Assembly: GCA_038210135.1 (NCBI GenBank)
Contig: JBBQWZ010000060.1
Coordinates: 1-26,775 of the forward strand
Length of the DNA: 26,775 bases
Source: JBBQWZ01 sp038210135
GTDB lineage: Bacteria; Acidobacteriota; Terriglobia; Bryobacterales; Bryobacteraceae
Direction of reading: 5' to 3'
Numbering within the stretch: the first letter of the stretch is position 1; each line of letters starts with the position of its first letter. The notes beneath the pieces are model-generated. The model had not been told where the DNA came from and did not search any database. It worked only from the letters and a program-made list of their open reading frames with translations. Positions 18,611-26,742 of the stretch are shown piece after piece. The translations under genes were made by a program, and so were the position numbers.

Positions 18611-19872
18611 GTGTCCGCTACCGATCTACACCGCACGATCGAAGCCGTCTGGCGCATCGAGTCCGCCCGCGTCATCGCCGGGCTCACCCGCCTCACCCGC
18701 GACGTCGGCCTGGCCGAAGACCTCGCCCAGGAGGCCCTCCTGGCCGCCCTTGCGCAGTGGCCGCATTCCGGCGTTCCGGAAAATCCCGGCGCCTGGCTTA
18801 CCGCCACCGCCAAACGCCGCGCCATCGATCTGTTCCGCCGCAACGCCGTCGCCGAGCGCAAATACCAAGACCTGGCCCGCGACCTAGCCACACTCGAGCA
18901 GACCGTGCCCGATCTCACCTCCAACCTCGACGATCCCATTGGCGACGACTTGCTCCGGCTCGTCTTCATCTCCTGCCACCCCATCCTGTCGACCGAGTCC
19001 CGCGCCGCCTTAACCCTCCGCCTGCTCGGCGGTCTTACCACCCACGAGATCGCCCGCGCTTTCCTCACACCCGAACCCACTATCGCCCAGCGCATCGTCC
19101 GCGCCAAACGCATCCTCACCGAAAAACACATCCCCTTCGAAGTCCCGCGGGGCCTCGAGCTAGCCGCTCGCCTCTCCTCCGTCCTCGAGGTCATCTACCT
19201 GATCTTTAATGAGGGCTACTCCGCCACCGCCGGCGACGACTTCATCCGTCCCGCTCTTTGCGAAGACGCCCTCCGCCTTGGCCGCATCCTCGCCGAACTC
19301 ACACCCAACGAACCCGAGGTCCACGGGCTGGTCGGCCTCATGGAGATCCAGGCCTCTCGCGCGCGAGCGCGCATTGGTGCCACCGGGGAACCCATCCTCC
19401 TGCTCGATCAACACCGAGCTCACGGGACCTCTTCCTCATCCACCGAGGCCTCACCGCCATCGACCGCGCCCACAAGATCGGCAAACTCGGAGGCCCCTAC
19501 CTCCTGCAAGCCGAGATCGCCGCATGCCACGCGCGAGCCCGTACTCCCGAAGCGACCGACTGGCCCCGCATCGTATCCCTCTACACCGAACTCGCCCACC
19601 TAACCCCATCGCCGGTCATCGAGCTCAACCGAGCTGTGGCGGTCTCCATGGTCGAAGGCCCTCAGGCCGCCCTCGACCTCGTAGAAGCCCTCGCCACTGA
19701 CCCATCGCTCGACCGCTACCACCTGCTGCCCAGTGTCCGCGCCGACCTCCTCCTCAAATTAAACCGCCCCGCAGAAGCCCGACACCACTTCGAACACGCC
19801 GCCGCTCTCACCCAAAACGCCCGCGAACGCGCCCTCCTCCTAAGCCGCGCGGCCGCCTGCCACATCGAGTAA
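18611..19872 (+). CDS. ECF42-type RNA polymerase sigma factor, frameshifted in the C-terminal extension
   Basis: The first frame (GTG at 18611) encodes region 2 (about 10-80, with DVGLAEDLAQEALLAALAQW and PGAWLTATAKRRAIDLFRR) and region 4 (about 125-175, with LTLRLLGGLTTHEIARAFLT and APRI-like AQRIVRAKRIL), then the long C-terminal extension typical of this group (VIYLIFNEGYSA; GEPILLLDQHRAH). At residue 271 (19423) the sense moves to another frame, continuing DLFLIHRGLTAIDRA and TPSPVIELNRAVAVSM to a TAA at 19872. One missing T between 19423 and 19424 restores HWDLFLIHRG, matching the expected family text, and an unbroken product of about 420 residues. Without it, a 330-residue protein with a foreign tail is made. 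No anti-sigma factor lies beside it; in this class the extension is thought to regulate the sigma factor. Confidence 0.85.
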
Positions 19873-19927
19873 AACTACTTCCAACTTCCCGGTGCACGCC
19901 GCCGGGCAGTTGCGCGATCATGACGGA

Positions 19928-20656
19928 ATGGAGGCGGAGCCATTGGGTGAGACGCAGTACTCGGCGATCGTACTCGGCGCGTCGGGGAACGTGGGTGGTC
20001 GCATCGTCCAGCTACTGATCAGGAACCCGCTGTGCAGGAAAGTCGTGATCGTATCGCGGCGTAAGACAGACGCCTTCGCCGACCCCAAGGTCGTCGAGGT
20101 GGTGGTCAGCATGGACCGGCTGGAGCGAGAGGTTGCGCCACATGCCCGAGGAGTCGACGTCGCGCTCGCCGCGTTCGGCGTTGGCAAAGGCAGCGCAAAG
20201 ATGGCCGAGGAAGAAGTGCGAAAGATCGAAATCGATTACCCACAGGCGTTTTGCCGCGCCGCCAAGGCTGGAGGCGCACGTGTGTGTGGCGTCATGACAG
20301 CGGCGGGCGCGGACCCCAAGGCCAGAGCGCAGTACGCGAGGATCATCGGCGAGAAGGAGAAGGCTGTCGAGTCCGTCCAGTTCGACTTCCTCGGGTTGTA
20401 CCGTCCCGCGGTCATTCTCGGTAACTCCAACACGCCCGGCTTCTTTGGATACGTCATGCCACTGCTGCAATGGGCCATGCCGTCCAAATACCACTCGATC
20501 CACAAGAACGACCTCGCGCGTGCGATGGTGGCGCAGTCGGAGCAGGCGTTCCTGAACATTGCCGAGGGCAACGGTCCAAGCGAGGCGACCGTGCAGATCC
20601 TGGAGTATCAAGACATGGAACCCTACTTCGTCAAAGGCGACAACGAAGAGCCCTAA
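19928..20656 (+). CDS. atypical SDR / HTATIP2-like NAD(P)-binding protein
   Basis: This 242-residue soluble Rossmann-fold protein has the nucleotide-binding motif GASGNVGGR at residues 17-25, the following VVIVSRRK strand, and LGLYRPAVILGNSNTPGF in the second half, a phrase typical of HTATIP2/CC3-like atypical short-chain dehydrogenases. The usual Tyr-x-x-x-Lys pair is not evident; YARIIGEKEKAVE may hold the equivalent. The ATG at 19928 gives the natural N-terminus; a GTG at 19892 would add 12 residues. It follows the sigma gene by 55 bp on the same strand, so it could be a target or cotranscribed. The substrate is unknown. Confidence 0.78.
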   Translation: MEAEPLGETQYSAIVLGASGNVGGRIVQLLIRNPLCRKVVIVSRRKTDAFADPKVVEVVVSMDRLEREVAPHARGVDVALAAFGVGKGSAKMAEEEVRKIEIDYPQAFCRAAKAGGARVCGVMTAAGADPKARAQYARIIGEKEKAVESVQFDFLGLYRPAVILGNSNTPGFFGYVMPLLQWAMPSKYHSIHKNDLARAMVAQSEQAFLNIAEGNGPSEATVQILEYQDMEPYFVKGDNEEP

Positions 20657-20731
20657 CCCGCCTCCCTGGTACGTCCTTCCCGTTCGAGGACCGGCACTGT
20701 TTGGAAGCGGAGGGGAGAGAGGGCCGGGAAA

Positions 20732-22111
20732 TTACGGCCTGGCGAAACGAAAGCGTGAGCCAGGATGATCATCACGAAGGTGACGCTGTCCTTTGCCGTA
20801 GAGCTTCTCGCGCAGGGTACCTTCTTCGTAGCTGGTCTTGAAGACGCCGCGACGCTGAAGTTCCGGTACAACCAGATTCACTACCGCTTCGAAATCTCCG
20901 GGGCTCACGATGTATTCGACGTTGAAGCCGTCGATGTCGGTCTCTGCCATCATCTCGATCAGGCCGTCTGCGATCTTCTTCGGCGAGCCAACTAGCGATG
21001 GTTTCGTGCCGGCGACTCCAAAGCGATTGACCGCGTCTCGCAGCGTCCATACGCGGTTGGGATCCTCGCGCCGCAGGCGCTCGGCGGAGCTTTGGATCGC
21101 GTTCACGTCTTCGACCCGGAGCGGCTCGTCCAGGTCGCGGCTCGCCAGATCCATACCGAGGTAGCCGCTCAGCAGCGCGAGCATGCCTTCCGTGGCGACG
21201 TATTGCTGATAACTGGCGAGCTTCGCTTCCGCGGCGGAATCGGTTTCGTCCGCAATGATGACCAGGGCCGCGAAGATGATGAGGCTCGCCGGGTCGCGAC
21301 CCAACGCCGCCGCGCGGCCGCGCAAATCGGCCACGGTTTCACGGACCGCTTTCTGATTCCGGCCCGAGATAAACACACATTCCGCGTGCTGCGCGGCGAA
21401 CTGCCGACCCATGTTGGACGACCCCGCCTGGAACAGAATGGGCGTCCGCTGTGGTGAAGGCTCGCAAAGATGATAGCCCTCCATCTGGAAATACTTTCCG
21501 GCGTGGTGGACCTTGTGGATTTTTTCCGGATCGGCAAAAATCCGATTCACTTTGTCGCGCCGGACGGCGTCGTTTTCCCAACTGCCCTCCCACAGCTTGT
21601 AGACGACCTCCATGAATTCTCCGACCATCGTGTAGCGCTCATCATGAGGAAGTTGCGAGGTACGGCCGAAGGCCTTCGCCGCGCTGTCGAGATAGCCGGT
21701 AACGATGTTCCACGCCAGGCGTCCGTTGGTCAGATGATCGAGCGTCGAGAGACGGCGCGCGAAGCTGTAGGGAGGTTCGTACGTCGGAGTTCCTGTGATG
21801 CCGAAGCCGAGGTGTTTGGTGACCATCGCCATGGCGGGCACCAGCATGAACGGATCGTTCACCGGAAATTCGACGGCGTTGCGAAACCCCGCGTTCGCAT
21901 TGCCGCCATACACGTCGTACACGCCGAAAATATCCGCGATGAAGATCGAATCGAAGCAGCCGCGTTCGAGGAGCTGGGCCATGTCGGTCCAGTATTTGAG
22001 CGTGTTGTATCCGAGGGTCTGGTCGTCCGGATGGAGCCACAAACCCGGCGTTCCTCCGACGCAATTCATCTCGAGTGCGTTCAGCCGGATTTGCTTGGTT
22101 AGTTTAGGCAA
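20732..22111 (-). CDS. LLM-class flavin-dependent monooxygenase (NtaA/SnaA/DszA family)
   Basis: This 459-residue protein is a two-component FMN-dependent monooxygenase that uses FMNH2 from a separate reductase. Family text includes KQIRLNALEMNC at the start, ERGCFDSIFIADI, the long ATKHLGFGITGTPTYEPPYSFARRLSTLDHLTNGRLAWNIVTGYL-type stretch (about 103-145), TPILFQAGSSNMGRQFAAQHAECVF and a closing PELQRRG. The start is a TTG at 22111 with GAGG seven bases upstream. Relatives attack nitrilotriacetate, dibenzothiophene sulfone or pristinamycin intermediates, so the substrate cannot be read off. It is last in a minus-strand run after an ABC transporter and a VOC protein. No flavin reductase is in the window. 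Confidence 0.93.
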   Translation of the reverse strand: MPKLTKQIRLNALEMNCVGGTPGLWLHPDDQTLGYNTLKYWTDMAQLLERGCFDSIFIADIFGVYDVYGGNANAGFRNAVEFPVNDPFMLVPAMAMVTKHLGFGITGTPTYEPPYSFARRLSTLDHLTNGRLAWNIVTGYLDSAAKAFGRTSQLPHDERYTMVGEFMEVVYKLWEGSWENDAVRRDKVNRIFADPEKIHKVHHAGKYFQMEGYHLCEPSPQRTPILFQAGSSNMGRQFAAQHAECVFISGRNQKAVRETVADLRGRAAALGRDPASLIIFAALVIIADETDSAAEAKLASYQQYVATEGMLALLSGYLGMDLASRDLDEPLRVEDVNAIQSSAERLRREDPNRVWTLRDAVNRFGVAGTKPSLVGSPKKIADGLIEMMAETDIDGFNVEYIVSPGDFEAVVNLVVPELQRRGVFKTSYEEGTLREKLYGKGQRHLRDDHPGSRFRFARP

Positions 22112-22149
22112 ATATCAACCTCGGCGGACACATTCGCGATCCGGCACAC

Positions 22150-22201
22150 GGCTGGACGCTTTGCCGGCGCATGGCTCGACGCTTTGATGCTCGACGCTTT
22201 G
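22150..22201. repeat. three imperfect 14-bp direct repeats
   Basis: GGCTGGACGCTTTG (22150-22163), GGCTCGACGCTTTG (22173-22186) and TGCTCGACGCTTTG (22188-22201) share GACGCTTTG, with unit spacings of 23 and 15 bp. They lie between the VOC gene stop and the monooxygenase start. They could be a regulator-binding array or a decayed repeat. Confidence 0.6.
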
Positions 22202-22262
22202 TGATGAATGATGAACAGCGGAAGCGGATCCGCATTTCGCGGCAACAGACAGCCACCGGCCC

Positions 22263-22928
22263 TTATGCGCCGCAATGACTGACCGCGGCGCCTTCCGGGA
22301 TGGTTGTCGGATCGGCGGGCCGCAAGTCGCAGCCACTCGAATGCTGGTTGATCACCAGCGGTCCGTAGGCGAATTCGAGCGGAATCGAGAGGCCCGTCTT
22401 GCTGTTCCTGGGATAGGCCCAGTGTTTCGCGGCGACTTGAACGTGGCAACAGAACACGGGTTTCCCTGGCGCGCCCTGCGACGCGTACGCCCAGCCCTGG
22501 CGTGTTGCGAGATATGGAATCGCATCGAACAGGTTGCGCACTTCCGGCTTCTCCTCGCGTAAGTCGATGCCGACGTGATCGAGGAAGGGCTTGGCCTTCA
22601 CTTCTCCGGAGTTCGCTTCCAACAAGTCATCCTGCGAGATGTTGATTGCCGAGAGAATGACGTTGACGCCACCGGGGAAAACCCATTTGGTGTAGCCTTC
22701 CTTCGCATTTTCCTCGCGCGCGTTGCGTTGCGCCAAAAATTCCGCCGGGATGCAGTCGATGTTATCGACCTTGATGTTGAGATGCATGGTCTCGGCGAGG
22801 CGGACGGCATCGGCGAAGGGGTGGCAAGACAGCATCGTGTTCTTGACCTCCTCCACTTCTTCCGCTTTCAGCAGGCCCAAGCTCTGCACTTCCTCAAGAA
22901 GTTGAACCGTGGCTGTCTGGTCGATCAT
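22263..22928 (-). CDS. VOC-superfamily (glyoxalase/dioxygenase-fold) protein
   Basis: No exact family is recognised, but the 221-residue product has the layout of two beta-alpha-beta-beta-beta modules. Module one starts at MHLNIKVDNID (H49) and runs to GGVNVILSAIN; module two starts at FLDHVGIDLR (H118), contains PVFCCHVQVAAKHW, and ends at IPLEFAYGP (E185). H49, H118 and E185 fit the metal-ligand positions of VOC enzymes, and the Cys pair (160-161) before a KHW resembles CadI/ArsI-like members. The first 45 residues form a helical extension. Its start has AAGGAG at ideal spacing. It sits between transporter and monooxygenase genes, so it may act on the same compound, perhaps as a dioxygenase, lyase or binding protein. 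Confidence 0.65.
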   Translation of the reverse strand: MIDQTATVQLLEEVQSLGLLKAEEVEEVKNTMLSCHPFADAVRLAETMHLNIKVDNIDCIPAEFLAQRNAREENAKEGYTKWVFPGGVNVILSAINISQDDLLEANSGEVKAKPFLDHVGIDLREEKPEVRNLFDAIPYLATRQGWAYASQGAPGKPVFCCHVQVAAKHWAYPRNSKTGLSIPLEFAYGPLVINQHSSGCDLRPADPTTIPEGAAVSHCGA

Positions 22929-23131
22929 GTTGTTCTCCTTACCAAGTGTTCCAGGAAACGCAGCGGCGCGGGCCGACCGTCTGTAAGTGACGAAATTGAC
23001 GCCCGATTGGTTGCGTAATTCGCCGGAGATTTTTACTGAGGCGGCGGTTTCAGTGTGCGCGAAGAAAACGAGTGCGTTTCGTAAGGCGGATCGCCGCTAT
23101 CTGCTCGCGAAATGGCGCGCTATTTCTGGAA

Positions 23132-23896
23132 TTACCGATTTGCCCGACGGGGGCGCAACCACCATCCCGCGCCGATCAAGGCGGGCAGCGAGATGGCCAG
23201 GAGAACGGTCGAAGCCGCGGCCACGAGGGGCGTGATCGCAAATCGCAAGTTGGGCCAAATGACACGTGGAAGCGTTTCCGTGTAGCGTGTGGCGAGGAAC
23301 AAAGAAATCGTCACTTCGTTCAGCGACATGACGGTCGCAAACAATGCGCTGGCGAGCACGCCGGGCGCTATCAGGGGTAACGTGACAAATCGGAATACTT
23401 GTAACGGTCCCGCGCCGAGTCCGCGCGCGACGGCTTCGAGCGCGGGATCCACTTGTTGAATCGTCGCGCGCAACACCAGAAATGCTACTGGCATCGAGAG
23501 CACGGAGTGGCCGACCGCGAGACTGAACTGGCTTCCCCACAAGGGAGTCGATCGAACCACCGCGAGCATACCCACAGCCAGCGCGACACCCGGCAGCACC
23601 AGGGGTAACAAGAGCGCGCCTTCGACAAACGCCTTTCCCCGAAATCGACTCCGCGCCATTAACAATCCGGCAGGCAGGGCAATCAGGATCGATAGGGAGG
23701 CGGAGAGAGCGGCGGTGCCCAGGCTGTTGAGCAGTGCGTCCATCCAAACCGGTCCGCTGAAAAATTCCCGATACCACTGGAGGGACCATTCGCGAACCGG
23801 ACCTTGCAGGTAGCGCGAAGGCGTGAACGAGACCCATACCGACATGGCCAGCGGCCAAAGCAAGATCGCCAGGAGAATGCGTGCCAGTATCGTCAT
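23132..23896 (-). CDS. ABC transporter permease (PotC-like)
   Basis: This inner-membrane permease of 254 residues has about six hydrophobic helices and a cytoplasmic EAA loop (EAVARGLGAGPLQVFRFVTLPLIAPG) that docks on the ATPase. The start at 23896 is chosen because its ATG overlaps the TGA of the preceding permease by 4 bases (ATGA), showing translational coupling; a much longer upstream frame is only read-through of the neighbouring gene. It belongs to the second-permease (PotC/YdcV) type of polyamine-like importers. Confidence 0.9.
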   Translation of the reverse strand: MTILARILLAILLWPLAMSVWVSFTPSRYLQGPVREWSLQWYREFFSGPVWMDALLNSLGTAALSASLSILIALPAGLLMARSRFRGKAFVEGALLLPLVLPGVALAVGMLAVVRSTPLWGSQFSLAVGHSVLSMPVAFLVLRATIQQVDPALEAVARGLGAGPLQVFRFVTLPLIAPGVLASALFATVMSLNEVTISLFLATRYTETLPRVIWPNLRFAITPLVAAASTVLLAISLPALIGAGWWLRPRRANR

Positions 23897-24702
23897 GCAA
23901 ACCTCCGCCGCATCGCCGTCAGCGCGTATCCGCCGGTTGCAAGCAAAGCCATCAGCAAGACATTGAGCGCGGCGGCGAGCGTCCAGTCCAGGTCCTGATG
24001 AATCTGCCGGTCGATTTCGACGGCGACCGTGTATTGGGCTGGCTGTCCCAACAAATACGGACCGAGAAAAGCGCTCATGCTCCACAGCACCGTCAGCACC
24101 GCGGCCGCCGCGACGCCGGGAAAGCTGAGCGGGAAAGTGACCCGCCAGAAAGCGGACGATGCGGATGCTCCCAATCCGCGAGCCGCTTCCGCCAAGTGAT
24201 AGGGAACCGCTTCCAACGCCGCGGCAATCGTCAGCGCGGCATAGGGAACCAGCAGGAGCACTTCGCCGGCGACCACAGGCCAGAAGCCGTTCGCGCCGAA
24301 AATCATTTTCACGCCGTACACGAAAACAAGGATGTTCGTGAATTTCGGCAGCGCGATCAGCAGGATCAGCACAATCTTGCGGCGCGGCGACGCTCGATAC
24401 ACCGAGTACCCGAGGATATAGCCGCACACCATCGTAAGCGCCGTCACCACCAGAGATAAGAGAATGGTGAATCCGAACAGGCGGAGGTAGAAGCCGCTGC
24501 TCAGCACGTTCGCAAAACTATGGAGCGACCAGGTTCCCGGCACAAAGAACAGCGTGTCGTAGCGATGCGGGCCCGCTACGTTACCGCGAGAGTACAGACT
24601 CATTCGCAATACGTACGCCAGGGGGACCGCGACTCCTAAGAGCCACAGCATTGCCGCTGGAGCGATCAGCCACTTCGATGGCGCGCGGCCCTGGTTCGTC
24701 AC
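23893..24702 (-). CDS. ABC transporter permease (PotB-like)
   Basis: This 269-residue inner-membrane permease pairs with the next gene product. It has an N-terminal helix (WLIAPAAMLWLLGVAVPLAYVL), a periplasmic loop, five further helices, and an EAA loop (EAARGLGASASSAFWRVTFPLSFPG). A GTG at 24702 overlaps the ATPase stop as GTGA, which fixes the start better than the TTG at 24747 inside the ATPase gene. It matches the first permease of spermidine/putrescine-type importers. Confidence 0.88.
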   Translation of the reverse strand: MTNQGRAPSKWLIAPAAMLWLLGVAVPLAYVLRMSLYSRGNVAGPHRYDTLFFVPGTWSLHSFANVLSSGFYLRLFGFTILLSLVVTALTMVCGYILGYSVYRASPRRKIVLILLIALPKFTNILVFVYGVKMIFGANGFWPVVAGEVLLLVPYAALTIAAALEAVPYHLAEAARGLGASASSAFWRVTFPLSFPGVAAAAVLTVLWSMSAFLGPYLLGQPAQYTVAVEIDRQIHQDLDWTLAAALNVLLMALLATGGYALTAMRRRFA

Positions 24703-25403
24703 AATCCGAGGAACTCCGATACAAAGCCGGTGGAAGGCCGCAAACAAAGATCGAGGGCGGTTCCAGTTTGCTCGATCCTGCCCGCGTTGATAATCGAAAT
24801 TCGGTCGGCCAGCGCCAAGGCTTCTTCCTGATCGTGGGTCACTAAAAGCGTGGTGATCCTGAGCCGCCGCTGGAGAGCGTGCAACTCGTCGCGCATCCGC
24901 AGCCTGACATTTCGATCCAGGTTCGCCAGCGGTTCGTCGAGCAGCAGAACGTCCGGCTGGATCACCAGCGTTCGAGCGAGTGCCACGCGCTGCTGTTGGC
25001 CGCCGGAGAGTTCAGACGGCTTCCGGCCGTCCACACCAGCGAGTCCGACCGCATCCAACATCGCCAGTGCCTGCTCCTTCCGCGCTTTCGCGCCCAGTTT
25101 TCGCATTCGCAGACCGAATTCCACATTCTGGAGAACGGTCATATGTGGAAACAACGCATAGTTCTGGAACACCATTCCCATGTTGCGCGCTTCCGGCGGC
25201 AAGCCGGTGACCTCGCGATCGTTGACCAGGACACGGCCGCTGTCGGCGGATTCATAACCTCCGGCGATTCGCAGCAGAGTCGATTTGCCGCATCCGGAAG
25301 GGCCGAGTACCGCCAGAAATTCTCCGTCACCCACGCGGAGCGAAACGTCCGCCAAGGCGTGGACCATTCCGAAGCTTTTGCTCAAACCGAGGAATTCGAT
25401 CAT
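24699..25403 (-). CDS. ABC transporter ATPase (PotA-like, without TOBE domain)
   Basis: This ATP-hydrolysing subunit of 234 residues has Walker A GPSGCGKST (34-42), the Q-loop VFQNYALFPHM (78-88), the signature LSGGQQQR (132-139), Walker B LLLDEP (153-158) and the switch histidine in LLVTHDQEEA (H190). It ends soon after RIEQTGTALDLCLRPSTGFVSEFLG, where PotA-type ATPases normally continue with a TOBE regulatory domain of about 100 residues; here the next gene begins at once. It starts 10 bp after the binding-protein stop, and its stop overlaps the next start. Confidence 0.93.
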   Translation of the reverse strand: MIEFLGLSKSFGMVHALADVSLRVGDGEFLAVLGPSGCGKSTLLRIAGGYESADSGRVLVNDREVTGLPPEARNMGMVFQNYALFPHMTVLQNVEFGLRMRKLGAKARKEQALAMLDAVGLAGVDGRKPSELSGGQQQRVALARTLVIQPDVLLLDEPLANLDRNVRLRMRDELHALQRRLRITTLLVTHDQEEALALADRISIINAGRIEQTGTALDLCLRPSTGFVSEFLGL

Positions 25404-25413
25404 AGCGGCGGTC

Positions 25414-26457
25414 CTAGACCAGGACCTCTTGTGCCCACCGGGTCGTCATATGGTCCCAGTGCCGAAGGTAGGCGTCGTACGGATAGTAATGAAGTTTCGC
25501 GAAGTCGGAATCCGTGTGCGGATTGACGCGCGCCCACAGCGGATCCCTGCGGGCCTGCTCCGCGGCCACGCCGGGAATCGGGCTCGGAAAGCCGGCCGCG
25601 GCGTATTCCTTCTGAAACTCGGCGCTGGCGAATTGATTGATGAATTCATGTGCCAGGTCGCGATACCGGGTTCCCCTAGGCACCAGCCAGATCGCCTGAA
25701 AGTGAGCTCGATCCTCCGTCAAAAAGATGTCGAGCGCCGCCTTATCCCGAAGCAAGCCAAACGTATCGACGCTGTGAATATTGCCGGTGGTCACGGTGTT
25801 GTGAAGCAGATTGAACGCCATATCCGGCGACGTGCTCCACCAATGCGCCACCCGCTTCCGCTGTGCCATCGCGTATTCGAAGACTCCCTCGAACTCCTGA
25901 TTCAGCGCCTCTGCCGCGTGGCCGGGATGCAGTGCGGCGGCGAACGTGTACATCGACATGTAGCTAGCGCGGTAGAGGCCAGGCTTGCGCGTAAGTACGT
26001 CCGCCCATCCGTCGGGTTTGCTCCCCGCCGTGTTGTAAATCCCCGTGTGGAGCGCGTCCGGCCAGGTCAAGCCCCAACCCTCTTCAAACACCCAGTTGCG
26101 CAGCGCGCTCGGATGAAACGATTTGATGTTCGGAATCTTCGCCCAATCCAGCGTCTGGAAGTGGCCGCCTCGAATCACCGCGTAGACCTGATACGGCGCG
26201 ACGATCATTACATCGTATGGGGGCTGGTCCGGCGGGGCGATCAGCAACTTCGGAATTTCTTCACCCCACCCGTTATCGAAAGACACCCGCGCTCCGGTTG
26301 ACTTCTCGAACAGGGGCTTCAACGCGCGTTCGAACGTCTGTCCCCAAGGTCCGGCCCAGGTGAACACGTTGAGTGTCTCCTTCTTGCGTGAGCAAGCGAG
26401 CGAGGCCAAGCCGCCAGTCAGCAGAGCACGCCGGGTTATTCGATGCGCACTCTCCAT
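25414..26457 (-). CDS. Tat-exported periplasmic substrate-binding protein (PotD-like)
   Basis: This 347-residue extracellular solute-binding protein captures the ligand for the ABC importer. The N-terminus MESAHRITRRALLTGGLAS has a twin-arginine signal, followed by LAC, which could be a weak lipobox (C22), so it may be a lipoprotein. The mature part opens ETLNVFTWAGPWG, the phrase typical of spermidine/putrescine-type binding proteins, and includes PYDVMIVAPYQVY and GTRYRDLAHEFINQFASAEFQKEYA near the C-terminus. It is first in the transporter operon. The ligand is not predictable; the acidic pocket residues of true PotD were not verified. There is no clear ribosome-binding site before the ATG. 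Confidence 0.9.
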   Translation of the reverse strand: MESAHRITRRALLTGGLASLACSRKKETLNVFTWAGPWGQTFERALKPLFEKSTGARVSFDNGWGEEIPKLLIAPPDQPPYDVMIVAPYQVYAVIRGGHFQTLDWAKIPNIKSFHPSALRNWVFEEGWGLTWPDALHTGIYNTAGSKPDGWADVLTRKPGLYRASYMSMYTFAAALHPGHAAEALNQEFEGVFEYAMAQRKRVAHWWSTSPDMAFNLLHNTVTTGNIHSVDTFGLLRDKAALDIFLTEDRAHFQAIWLVPRGTRYRDLAHEFINQFASAEFQKEYAAAGFPSPIPGVAAEQARRDPLWARVNPHTDSDFAKLHYYPYDAYLRHWDHMTTRWAQEVLV

Positions 26458-26537
26458 TCAGACTAAGTCCGCCTGCTGCTCCACATCCATTTGGCGTCAG
26501 TCTCGCATAAACGCGCCTTTTCGTCCAAGACCGAAAG

Positions 26538-26566
26538 GAAATAATTCGTTCGAGACGATTTGACAA
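26538..26566 (-). promoter_or_regulatory. possible promoter for the ABC transporter operon
   Basis: Read on the minus strand, TTGTCA (26566-26561) is followed after 17 bp by TATTTC (26543-26538), about 80 bp upstream of the binding-protein ATG. The -35 matches the consensus at 5 of 6 bases, but the -10 is weak (3 of 6). TTGACA also reads on the plus strand at 26560-26565, so divergent use is possible. Confidence 0.25.
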
Positions 26567-26722
26567 TTCGATTCATCCGAGCATGATTTGTCACGAGAAC
26601 TTTGCCCCGCGCGGATCGCCACGATTGTCGGATGAGACCGCCGCGAGCAAGCGGTTCGGCGGTTGCAGGAGCGGTTGTTGTCAGGTCCGCAGACGGTAGC
26701 AGTGAAGGTAGACTGAGTTCAT

Positions 26723-26742
26723 TTGCGGGAATTGTCCCGCAA
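26723..26742. promoter_or_regulatory. perfect 8-bp dyad, possible operator
   Basis: TTGCGGGA-ATTG-TCCCGCAA has two perfect 8-bp arms around a 4-bp centre. No T-tract follows on either side, so it is not a typical terminator. It may be an operator for a gene beyond the edge or a small RNA hairpin. Confidence 0.4.

Noticed and set aside
22987..23235. Plus-strand frame of 82 codons starting MTKLTPDWLRNSPEIFTEA
   Set aside because: The first half looks protein-like, but it runs into the antisense of the permease gene, lacks a clear ribosome-binding site and has no family match that I recognise.
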